Shown here: positions 16,501 to 22,628 of the stretch, piece by piece | Position numbering within the stretch: position 1 is the first letter of the stretch | Layout: each line of letters starts with the position of its first letter | NCBI GenBank assembly: GCA_004292855.1 | Contig: RDXN01000081.1 | Location: 1 to 43,645, forward strand | DNA from: Cytophagales bacterium | Lineage (GTDB): Bacteria; Bacteroidota; Bacteroidia; Cytophagales; Spirosomataceae | DNA length: 43,645 bases | Direction of reading: 5' to 3' | Position numbers and translations under genes: made by a program | Notes under the pieces: model-generated | Databases searched by the model: none | Told to the model about the DNA's origin: nothing | The model's input: only the letters and a program-made list of their open reading frames with translations

Positions 16501-16593
16501 CCCACGCAACGCCCCAATTTCCGGCGACAACGCATGTGGCACTGCGAAGACATCGAGGGTCTAATGGCTGAGGGAGAAGAACAGGGGAAATAG
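13528..16593 (+). CDS. Exported two-domain amidohydrolase, N-terminal half degenerate
   Basis: A 1021-residue protein with signal peptide (MKKLVLTGLLAFALTTVGWAQ) made of two amidohydrolase-like halves, so probably periplasmic. In the C-terminal half (about 560-1000) the metal site is present: H635-x-H637 in IDEHSHI, H800 in CHSYVQ, H826 in FTHILEG and D880 in NSDDAEM, as in imidazolonepropionase/dipeptidase-like members. In the N-terminal half (25-430) the equivalent position reads SLIDIDSDYG (about 90-99), without the H-x-H pair, so that half is probably structural or regulatory. A Ser/Ala/Thr linker lies near 530-555. A 433-residue paralogue of the degenerate half follows at 17147. The substrate is unknown; cyclic amides or dipeptides are the family's usual range. 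Confidence 0.88.
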   Translation: MKKLVLTGLLAFALTTVGWAQTTFPRNGVYDERPGLYAFTNATIIVDAKTTLQNATLLIRDGRVEAVGTGITPPAGAVVADLKGRRIYPSLIDIDSDYGMPEVQRPRGGGFGAPPQLESNKKGPYYWNQAVQPENEAGMLFKVTGPKADELRKLGFGAVLTHPHDGIIRGSGSLVTLADERENNVVLRQNLSAHYSFSKGSSGQNYPSSMMGAVALIRQALYDADWYKRAGSKEQANLSLDALNRLQSLPAFFETSDKLGVLRADKIGDEFGKQFIIRGGGDEYQRIDEIKATGASLIVPVNYPQAYDVEDAWDADNVALSELKHWEMAPMNAGMLAKAGIPFALTSAGLRNRPDFMANVRKAIENGLTEQQALEALTATPARLMQAEDLLGSLQPGRIANFIITSGNLFAADNVIYENWIRGKQYVVVNRNLADLRGTYNLMVGDRSNLKLIISGGNSEKPDYQVTVNDTTKLTPKVAIDNNLISMQVALDRRQPTALTRLTGYRDGVTFRGDGNLPNGSPVAWSATRTGDAPASTSAVSGSATSSSAVSNTATSVMMYPFVGMGNARKPQPETMLIRNATIWTNEADGILQNADVIVSGGKISQVGKGLAAPANARVIDGTGKHLTNGIIDEHSHIALLSVNEGSQSSTAEVRMGDVVNSEDINIYRQLAGGVTSSQLLHGSANAIGGQSALIKLKWGEAPDGLLIKGADGFIKFALGENVKQANWGDGNRVRFPQTRMGVEQVFLDHFTRAREYLRQWDNYNSLKGKLKEMALAPRRDVELEALGEILEKKRFITCHSYVQSEINMLMKLADSLGFRVNTFTHILEGYKVADKMAKHGAGGSSFADWWAYKMEVKDAIPYNAAIMHRQGVLVSINSDDAEMARRLNQEAAKAVEYGAVNEAEAWKMVTLNPAKLLHLDNRLGSIRAGKDADLVLWNTNPLAIYARPEKTIIDGTVYFDLQTEDAKRDALQTERARIIQKMIASKAGGAPTQRPNFRRQRMWHCEDIEGLMAEGEEQGK

Positions 16594-16630
16594 TTGTATC
16601 TTTCAACTAGATTCAAGACAGGATAGAGAA

Positions 16631-16873
16631 ATGGAAGTCACTGAACTAAAAAAGACGATTCACCAACTGGTAGAAAGTGTTGATAACGAGCTAACGCTGG
16701 TCGATCTACATGCCCTTGTTGCGCTGGTTGTGGAGCAACAGGATTTGCCTTTAGACACGAATACGGCTTTGTTGGAAGAACGGTTGAAACAGATTCCTGA
16801 ACAGATCGAGCGGGGTCAGTTTACGACCAATGAGCAAATGAAACAACTTACGAAACAGTGGCTCTCCAAATAA
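16631..16873 (+). CDS. Probable antitoxin of a RelE/ParE module
   Basis: An 80-residue acidic, mostly helical protein (MEVTELKKTIHQLVESVDNE at the start, KQWLSK at the end) with no recognised DNA-binding motif. It overlaps the downstream RelE/ParE-type gene by 16 bases, the tight arrangement normal for antitoxin-toxin pairs in Bacteroidota, and its size is right for such an antitoxin. The C-terminal part (FTTNEQMKQLTKQWL) would be the helix that wraps around the toxin. The role is inferred from position and size rather than from a family match. Confidence 0.7.
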   Translation: MEVTELKKTIHQLVESVDNELTLVDLHALVALVVEQQDLPLDTNTALLEERLKQIPEQIERGQFTTNEQMKQLTKQWLSK

Positions 16874-17142
16874 TCTGGACCGAAGAGGCAAAGGAAGATT
16901 TTCGGCATACAATTGACTATTTGCTGGATGCGTTTGGTGATGTTGTTGCCGAAACGTATACCGACAAACTGTACAACACAGTCGAAACACTCGCACAAAT
17001 GCCCTTCATTGGAAAGAGACATGCCCAAATCTCTGCTATTCGTCAGCAAGTGGTACGGCCTTACACTGTTGTATGCTACACGGTCGTTGCCGATTATTTG
17101 GTCGTTGTCAACCTAAACGATTCGCGGCAGGGTAGCCGCTAA
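16858..17142 (+). CDS. RelE/ParE-family toxin
   Basis: A 94-residue protein with the family layout: an N-terminal strand IIWTEEAKEDFRHTIDYL, two helices, then a four-strand sheet with HAQISAIRQQVVRPYTVVCYTV and LVVVNLNDSRQ. It is closer to ParE/RelE of the plasmid-stabilisation type; members either cut mRNA at the ribosome or poison gyrase, and the sequence does not decide which. The start is GTG at 16858, inside the antitoxin gene. With its antitoxin it sits between two amidohydrolase genes that otherwise look like one operon. Confidence 0.85.
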   Translation: MALQIIWTEEAKEDFRHTIDYLLDAFGDVVAETYTDKLYNTVETLAQMPFIGKRHAQISAIRQQVVRPYTVVCYTVVADYLVVVNLNDSRQGSR

Positions 17143-17146
17143 CATC

Positions 17147-18448
17147 ATGAAGATCTTTTTACTAACTATACTAACTGTAGCGTCGCTGTCGGCGATGGCT
17201 CAGAATCCCGCGCCGGGCAAGGCTCAAACGCGGGCCGTTGCGCTGATGGGTGCAACCATTCACGTGGGCGATGGCCGCGTGATTCAAAACGGAGTCATTA
17301 CGTTCGATAAGGGCGTGATTACGAACGTGGCCGATGCCACCACCGTGCGCTTAAACACGAACGAGATGGACGTGATCAACCTCACGGGCAAGCATGTCTA
17401 TCCGGGAATCATCTCGCCCGCGTCGCTCGTAGGTTTGCAGGAGGTGGCCGCCGTTCGCGCTACTGTGGACTCGCGCGAAATCGGCGAACTGAACCCCAAT
17501 ATCCGCGCCCTGATCGCGTATGACTCTGATTCAGAAGTGATTCCGACCATCCGAAACAACGGCATTCTGATCACACAAGCCATGCCGATGGGCGGCACGG
17601 TATCGGGGTCGTCGTCGATTATGCACACGGATGGTTGGAACTGGGAAGATGCGGCCCTGCGCAAAGATGACGGTATTTGGCTCAGTTGGCCGGGCTATTT
17701 CGCCCGCGATTTCGACCTTGAAACGTTTTCGGTAAGCATCAAGAAGAGCGACAAACGCGACGAGGCCATTCGTGCCTTGCAAACCACATTTGGGGAAGCC
17801 AAAGCCTACGCAGCTATCACCTCGCCCAGCCCAACCAACCTCAAATTTGAGGCTATGCGGGGGTTGTTCACGGGTCGACAAAACCTATACGTCCGGGCCG
17901 ATTTTGGCAAAGATATCATCGAAGCGGTCCGGTTTGCGAAAGCTGTGGGTGTGCCCAACGTGGTGATTGTGGGTGGCGAAGAGGCCGACAAAGTGGCGGG
18001 TTTCCTGAAAGAGAACAATGTACCCGTAATCCTGAGCGCGTTGCACCGCCTGCCCAACCGGCAGGATGAAGCCGTTGATTTGCCGTATCGTTTGCCGGGT
18101 ATCCTGCAAAAAGCGGGCGTGTTGGTGGCCCTGAGTTATGCCGAAGAATGGTGGCGTTCGCGCAACCTGCCGTTTCAGGCCGGGACGGCAGTTGGCTTCG
18201 GCCTGAACGACCGCGAAGAAGCCCTCAAGATGATTACGTCGAACACGGCCAAAATCCTGGGTATCGACAAGCTTGTAGGCACGCTCGAAACGGGCAAACA
18301 GGCCACCCTGTTCGTGTCGGCGGGCGACGCGCTCGACATGCGGACCAACGTGATCGAACACGCCTTCATCCAGGGCCGTAAGGTAAACCTGGACGACAAG
18401 CATAAACGCCTGTACCAGAAGTTTAAAGGCAAATACGGGCAGGAGTAA
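17147..18448 (+). CDS. Exported amidohydrolase-like protein without metal ligands
   Basis: A 433-residue protein with a signal peptide (MKIFLLTILTVASLSAMAQ). The fold is amidohydrolase-like: an N-terminal beta sandwich with MGATIHVGDGRVIQNG, a barrel, and a C-terminal closing segment NTAKILGIDKLVGTLETGKQ typical of the superfamily. Where active members carry D-x-H-x-H this one reads GIISPASLVGL (about 86-96), so the metal-binding pair is absent. It resembles the N-terminal half of the 1021-residue protein upstream. A non-catalytic partner of the active half is the simplest proposal. It starts 4 bases after the RelE gene and ends 40 bases before a strong terminator. Confidence 0.85.
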   Translation: MKIFLLTILTVASLSAMAQNPAPGKAQTRAVALMGATIHVGDGRVIQNGVITFDKGVITNVADATTVRLNTNEMDVINLTGKHVYPGIISPASLVGLQEVAAVRATVDSREIGELNPNIRALIAYDSDSEVIPTIRNNGILITQAMPMGGTVSGSSSIMHTDGWNWEDAALRKDDGIWLSWPGYFARDFDLETFSVSIKKSDKRDEAIRALQTTFGEAKAYAAITSPSPTNLKFEAMRGLFTGRQNLYVRADFGKDIIEAVRFAKAVGVPNVVIVGGEEADKVAGFLKENNVPVILSALHRLPNRQDEAVDLPYRLPGILQKAGVLVALSYAEEWWRSRNLPFQAGTAVGFGLNDREEALKMITSNTAKILGIDKLVGTLETGKQATLFVSAGDALDMRTNVIEHAFIQGRKVNLDDKHKRLYQKFKGKYGQE

Positions 18449-18488
18449 GGGGCCGTACAGCTAACGCTTACTAGAATTAATGACTCGT

Positions 18489-18537
18489 ATCGGGTTGAAT
18501 ACAAGGCAAATGCTTTGTGTTCGACCCGATTTTTTTA
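18489..18537 (+). terminator. Intrinsic terminator of the amidohydrolase operon
   Basis: A long stem pairs ATCGGGTTGAATACAA (18489-18504) with TTTGTGTTCGACCCGAT (18514-18530), with one or two mismatches, followed by seven T. It ends the transcript from 13528 or 16631. Confidence 0.85.
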
Positions 18538-18617
18538 TTTTTGGCAGACCCCCCCCGGCCCCCGGATCGCCGGACCGCTCCTAAAACAGGAGGGGGTGGT
18601 CAAAACGATCCTTAATC

Positions 18618-20237
18618 ATGTCGAAAAACATCGTTATCTTCTGCGATGGCACCTGGAACTCGCCCGCCGACGAGGAGTTTGGTATACCTTCGGTTACGAA
18701 CGTGCGGCTGCTGTACCGCGCCTGTCAGGACTTTGCCGAGTCGGGGGGGCGGCAGGTGGTCTGGTATCAGTCGGGGATTGGATCGCAGGGGAATGGGTTT
18801 CGGCGGTCGTTCGAGGGGGCTACGGGCTGGGGCATGGGGCAGGCCATCAAACGGGGCTATGCAACCATCGCCAAACACTACTACCCCGGCGATAAAATTT
18901 ACCTGTTTGGGTTCTCGCGGGGAGCCTTCGCGGCCCGCAGCATTGCCGGGATGATTCGGCAGATGGGCCTGATCGACAACCCAAACACCGAGAATGTCGC
19001 AAAAGCCTATGAATATTACGAGGGAAATCGCTTTGAGTACAAAGAAAAACCCCGGCAAACGGGCTATTCGCCGGTAGGAAAGGAGATCGAAAATCCGTGT
19101 GCGCCGGGTAACGTCCGCATTCATTTTATTGGGGTATGGGACACGGTCGGGTCGCTCGGATTCTCGTTTTGGGGCTGGAGTTTCAATCTGCGGTTTTTCC
19201 AAAATGCGTTTCACGACATCTCGCCCAACAGCATCACCGACCACGTGTACCAGGCCCTGGCGATGGACGAAATCCGCACGAGCTTCATGCCGTCGCTCTG
19301 GGAGTATCCGAAACAGATTGCGGGCAAACCGGTAGAGCCTGCCGCCCGCTGGATCGAGCAGGCATGGTTTCGGGGGGTACATAGCGATATTGGCGGGGGC
19401 TATTCCGAGCGGGGCCTGTCGGATATTGCGCTCAAATGGATGCTCGACAAAGCGGTCGAGAAGGGCTTGGTTTTGCGTAAAAACGCCCTCACCACCGACG
19501 ATGACCCCGACGCCGAACGACGCAAACACAGCAGTCTTGCGCTGAGGCCCACGAGTCGGATTCACCGCTCGTATCAGGGGCCACTGTGGACGAGCGTGGG
19601 CGGGTGGCCGCGCTGGTTTCCGCCCCTCTCGCGCCACATCAGCACCGACGCCCGTGGTTACCTGCACGAGAGTGTGTTTGAGCGCGAACGGTTGTGCCGG
19701 GAGTCGGGGAGTAGTGAGATTCAAATGCGTACGCTGGCCCCCGGCGAGTCGTGGTCGGTTGAGGTTCGGGCCGACCAACTCTGGAACTTTACCGGATTTA
19801 TTCTGGAAGCCGGTGCTACTTATCAGATGGCTGCGGGGGGCTTTTGGCAAGATGGCAACGGGCCACTGGTGGGGCCGGAAGGCGAACACAGCAACGAGGT
19901 AGCACCAGCAAAACGGCTCGCCATTATCCGGCAGGGGCGACGCGCACCCCGTCACCCGTGGATGCAGTTAATGGGCATAGTGAATTACCCCCGTGAGTGG
20001 CCCTGGCGCGAACGACGCTGGTATGAGGCCCTGCACTACCTTTTTGTAGAAGACCCTCTACAACTGGTTCGCGAAATTTTCCCAATTGGCTGCCAGACCA
20101 TGCGGACCATCGGCCCCAACCAAACCGGTATTCTGTGGGCGTTTGCCAACGACTGGTGGAAACGCTACGCCAACAATACTGGCTCGGTTACGCTCACCGT
20201 CCGGCGACTGGCCGAGGGCGAATTAATAGGGCCATAA
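18618..20237 (+). CDS. DUF2235 alpha/beta-hydrolase (Tle1-like) fused to a LecA-like lectin domain
   Basis: A 539-residue protein without signal peptide. Residues 1-300 are a DUF2235 hydrolase: FCDGTWN (8-14), nucleophile S100 in GFSRGA, IGVWDTVGSLG near 172-182 and GVHSDIGGGY near 254-263, giving a Ser-Asp-His set. DUF2235 includes the Tle1 phospholipase effectors of type VI secretion. Residues about 370-539 resemble the galactose-binding lectin LecA (PA-IL): a first strand pair SWSVEVRAD and FILEAGATYQMAAGGFW, then GPEGE, and at the end AND (D512) with N519-N520 and TGSVTLTV. The D, +7 N, +8 N spacing equals LecA's calcium and sugar site (D100, N107, N108). The fusion could anchor a lipase to glycans. 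No secretion genes are nearby; delivery is unknown. Confidence 0.85.
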   Translation: MSKNIVIFCDGTWNSPADEEFGIPSVTNVRLLYRACQDFAESGGRQVVWYQSGIGSQGNGFRRSFEGATGWGMGQAIKRGYATIAKHYYPGDKIYLFGFSRGAFAARSIAGMIRQMGLIDNPNTENVAKAYEYYEGNRFEYKEKPRQTGYSPVGKEIENPCAPGNVRIHFIGVWDTVGSLGFSFWGWSFNLRFFQNAFHDISPNSITDHVYQALAMDEIRTSFMPSLWEYPKQIAGKPVEPAARWIEQAWFRGVHSDIGGGYSERGLSDIALKWMLDKAVEKGLVLRKNALTTDDDPDAERRKHSSLALRPTSRIHRSYQGPLWTSVGGWPRWFPPLSRHISTDARGYLHESVFERERLCRESGSSEIQMRTLAPGESWSVEVRADQLWNFTGFILEAGATYQMAAGGFWQDGNGPLVGPEGEHSNEVAPAKRLAIIRQGRRAPRHPWMQLMGIVNYPREWPWRERRWYEALHYLFVEDPLQLVREIFPIGCQTMRTIGPNQTGILWAFANDWWKRYANNTGSVTLTVRRLAEGELIGP

Positions 20238-20244
20238 GTGCAAC

Positions 20245-20472
20245 TCAGGGGTTTACCGTTGGGTTGCTCGACTCAGCGGGCCGACGCAGCACGAACATCG
20301 TGAATACGGCTAAACCAATGCCTAACAGCAACACTAATCGGCTCACTGCTGACCAGTTAGCCACATTACAGGCTATGTCCCAAATCGTGCATTTGTATTC
20401 GACAAACCAAATTGCTCCGTAAAGTAGAGCAACACCTAGTAGAGTTTTGATGAAATTGAAGAGAGTTTGCAT
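20245..20472 (-). CDS. Small two-helix membrane protein
   Basis: A 75-residue frame with two hydrophobic segments, about 8-23 (IKTLLGVALLYGAIWFV) and 43-63 (VSRLVLLLGIGLAVFTMFVL), separated by a loop holding two cysteines (C28, C35), and a short polar tail. I know no family for it. It ends 7 bases from the convergent DUF2235 stop. The hydrophobic pattern and ATG make a real gene plausible, but it has no homologue I can name. Confidence 0.5.
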   Translation of the reverse strand: MQTLFNFIKTLLGVALLYGAIWFVEYKCTIWDIACNVANWSAVSRLVLLLGIGLAVFTMFVLRRPAESSNPTVNP

Positions 20473-20511
20473 TGAAAAGAGGGGTTTAGTTTTTGATAAA
20501 AGCCATGTAAG

Positions 20512-20665
20512 GGCGGAATGTCAATAGATGCAATTGCGTTTGCACACCACAAAGCCCCGGAGGGGCGATATGTAAAAAGGTGTCCTATCAAACATGCCGC
20601 CCCTCCGGGGTTTTGCTCAATTGTGGAGCGAACTTATTCTATTAACGTGCCGCCCCGCTGGGGCT
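20512..20665. repeat. REP-like GCCCC repeat cluster, left copy
   Basis: An inverted pair occupies 20552-20614: GCCCCGGAGGGGCGATATGT on the left and ACATGCCGCCCCTCCGGGG on the right. A second half-unit follows at 20635-20665 (ATTAACGTGCCGCCCCGCTG then GGGCT), and a partial GGGCGGAATGTCAATAGA lies at 20512-20529. The same building blocks recur at 22510-22573. They lie between the small membrane protein and the cytochrome c gene. Confidence 0.85.
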
Positions 20666-20686
20666 GTACAACTTGCGGAAGCAGCA

Positions 20687-21169
20687 TTACTTTGCCGTAC
20701 CAATGTAATCAATCAAATCGGTCAGGTCTTCGTCGCTGAGGTTGGTGAACGACGACATGGGAATCTTCTGAAACTTGTTGAACACCTGAACGGCATAGGG
20801 GTCGCCCGTAGCGATGAGGGCGGTTGAGTTTTTGATCCACTTTTTGAGCCATTCGTCGCCGGGCGTGCGAGCGCGGGCACCTTTCAGGCCGGGGCCAACC
20901 ATATCCACTTCGGTGAGGTTGTGGCACTGCGAACAATTGCCTGTGAACAAACTTTTGCCGTGTTCCTGAGCGGGCGTCAGTGCGGCCACTACGGGAGCTG
21001 CCGTAGGGGTAACAGCGGCAACAGTTGTCCCAGTAGCAGAAGTGGAATCATTGCTGCCGTCTGGTTGCATAAACGCGACAACGGCTAACAAGCAGAACAT
21101 ACTAATAACGAGCGCGATGAGACCGTTCAGAACGGGTATGAGCTGGCGGATTTTGTCGGGCGTGAGCAT
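20687..21169 (-). CDS. Membrane-anchored monohaem cytochrome c
   Basis: From ATG at 21169 the protein has 160 residues (an upstream ATG at 21205 would add 12 less likely ones). An N-terminal hydrophobic helix (LIPVLNGLIALVISMFCLLAVVAF) anchors it, a Ser/Thr/Ala/Pro linker follows, and the C-terminal 85 residues are a class I cytochrome c with the haem site CSQCH and distal methionine in KIPMSSF. It should carry electrons on the periplasmic face. Similar small cytochromes donate to terminal oxidases in Bacteroidota, but no oxidase gene is here. It is divergent, 105 bases apart, from the twin-motif membrane protein, and both genes are bracketed by REP-like repeats. Confidence 0.9.
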   Translation of the reverse strand: MLTPDKIRQLIPVLNGLIALVISMFCLLAVVAFMQPDGSNDSTSATGTTVAAVTPTAAPVVAALTPAQEHGKSLFTGNCSQCHNLTEVDMVGPGLKGARARTPGDEWLKKWIKNSTALIATGDPYAVQVFNKFQKIPMSSFTNLSDEDLTDLIDYIGTAK

Positions 21170-21274
21170 ATCGAGTATGGTTTGAAATGGGTAGCAACCT
21201 ACCACTCATCGAATTACGACGCAACTTTTGGGTAACTTTTCGCATCTTTGACACATCACTCACTTCTCTAGACT

Positions 21275-22495
21275 ATGCAAACCGCTTTTCCTGCTAACGT
21301 ACCCCAAACCAGACCCTTCGCGTGGCCTGTGGCTGCTACGACTACTGGCATACCAACCTACGTCTATGCAGTTGTGTTTTCGTCATTCTGTATTGTGATG
21401 GGCCTGCTTTGGGACATCATGTGGCACATGAGCATCGGGCGCGACGGCCTGTTTTCGCCCCCCCACCTGGTTATCTACGTAGGTGCGCTGGTGTCGGGCC
21501 TGTTTTCAGGCTACCAGATTCTGTCGATGACCCTGCGCAAAAACCACCCCGACCGACCCCACTCGGTGCGCTTTTGGGGTATTTTCTACGGTTCGCTGGG
21601 AGCCATGTACTGCGTGTGGGGGGCTTTGGCCATGCTCACCTCGGCCCCCTTCGACGACTGGTGGCATAGCACCTACGGCCTCGACGTCGAGATTCTGACC
21701 CCTCCGCACTCAGTGCTGGCGTTGGGTATGATGATGGTGCAATTTGGGGCCATTGTGGGCGTATTGGCCTTGCAAAACACGACCTCCGAGCGCGACAATT
21801 CGCGGGCCGCTACCCAAAGCCGGTGGTTGTTTGTGATCTCGGCAGGGCTGTTGCAGGTGGTCGTGTCGGTGCTGCTGGCTGAAAGTCTGGGCAAATGGGC
21901 TTCACACAGTTCGTCGTATTACATAGCCGGTTCGCTGGCGTTCCCCTTATTTTTGATGGCGTTTGGGCGGGCATCGTCGTTGCGCTACCCCATCACGGCG
22001 GTGGCCGCAGTGTACATGATTACGTATCTGTTGCCCAACTGGATTTTGCCCCTGTTCGAGGCTACGCCCAAACTCGGCCCCGTGCTGAACCCCATTACTC
22101 ACTATCAGGCTTTCGCGTTTCCAATGGTTCTGGTGGTGCCCGCTTTCGCGCTCGATTTGCTTTGCAATCGGCTATCGCGTAGCGGAAAAAAACTGTCCGA
22201 TTGGTGGCTGGCGGCCCTGGCCGGACTGGTATTTATGGGGGTGTTTCTGGCCGTACAATGGCCGTTTGGCAGTTTTCTGCAAGAATCGCCGTACTCCCGC
22301 AACTGGTTTTTCTACACTGATGCCTGGTCGTACAACAATGATCCTACGTGGGAGTACCGGCACAAATTTGCCCCTTGGATGGCCCAAACTGTACCGGAGT
22401 TCGCGCTTGGTTTCGGTAAGGCGATTCTGATTGCCATGTTCATGAGCCGCATTGGTTTGTGGTGGGGGAATTGGATGAAGCGGATTGTACGGTGA
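21275..22495 (+). CDS. Ten-helix membrane protein with a duplicated D/W/H...PPH motif
   Basis: A 406-residue integral membrane protein of unknown function with about ten hydrophobic helices. Two copies of one motif stand about 80 residues apart: D47-x2-W50-H51-x3-G55-x-D57 with S61-P-P-H64, and D127-x2-W130-H131-x3-G135-x-D137 with T142-P-P-H145. Each lies between hydrophobic helices, so the four His and four Asp could line one metal or proton site in a pseudo-symmetric pair of helical hairpins. The first 26 residues are polar and lack a signal peptide. The next gene codes an HLHP protein 133 bases downstream, and a cytochrome c gene is divergent. I recall similar W-D-x2-W-H proteins in other phyla but no assigned role. 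Confidence 0.8.
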   Translation: MQTAFPANVPQTRPFAWPVAATTTGIPTYVYAVVFSSFCIVMGLLWDIMWHMSIGRDGLFSPPHLVIYVGALVSGLFSGYQILSMTLRKNHPDRPHSVRFWGIFYGSLGAMYCVWGALAMLTSAPFDDWWHSTYGLDVEILTPPHSVLALGMMMVQFGAIVGVLALQNTTSERDNSRAATQSRWLFVISAGLLQVVVSVLLAESLGKWASHSSSYYIAGSLAFPLFLMAFGRASSLRYPITAVAAVYMITYLLPNWILPLFEATPKLGPVLNPITHYQAFAFPMVLVVPAFALDLLCNRLSRSGKKLSDWWLAALAGLVFMGVFLAVQWPFGSFLQESPYSRNWFFYTDAWSYNNDPTWEYRHKFAPWMAQTVPEFALGFGKAILIAMFMSRIGLWWGNWMKRIVR

Positions 22496-22509
22496 AGGAT
22501 CTCCTGAAA

Positions 22510-22573
22510 AGCCCCAGCGGAGCGGCATGTTAATAGAGACTCTTTTCCTATTGACATACCACCCCGCTGGGGT
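22510..22573. repeat. REP-like GCCCC repeat, right copy
   Basis: AGCCCCAGCGGAGCGGCATG at 22510-22529 (continuing TTAATAG) pairs with the reverse complement of the block at 22548-22573, around a loop of about 11 bases. It is the same family as the copies at 20512-20665. It lies between the twin-motif gene and the HLHP gene, which run in the same direction, so the hairpin would be transcribed if they share an mRNA. Confidence 0.85.
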
Positions 22574-22628
22574 TATCATCTGAGCCAAGAATCTCCGTAA
22601 ACTCTTCGACTTATATTCTTAAAAATAT

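Noticed and set aside
18612..19955. A 447-residue open frame on the minus strand across the DUF2235 gene.
   Set aside because: It is antisense to a strongly supported gene with recognisable motifs and has no recognisable domain; high GC opens long antisense frames.
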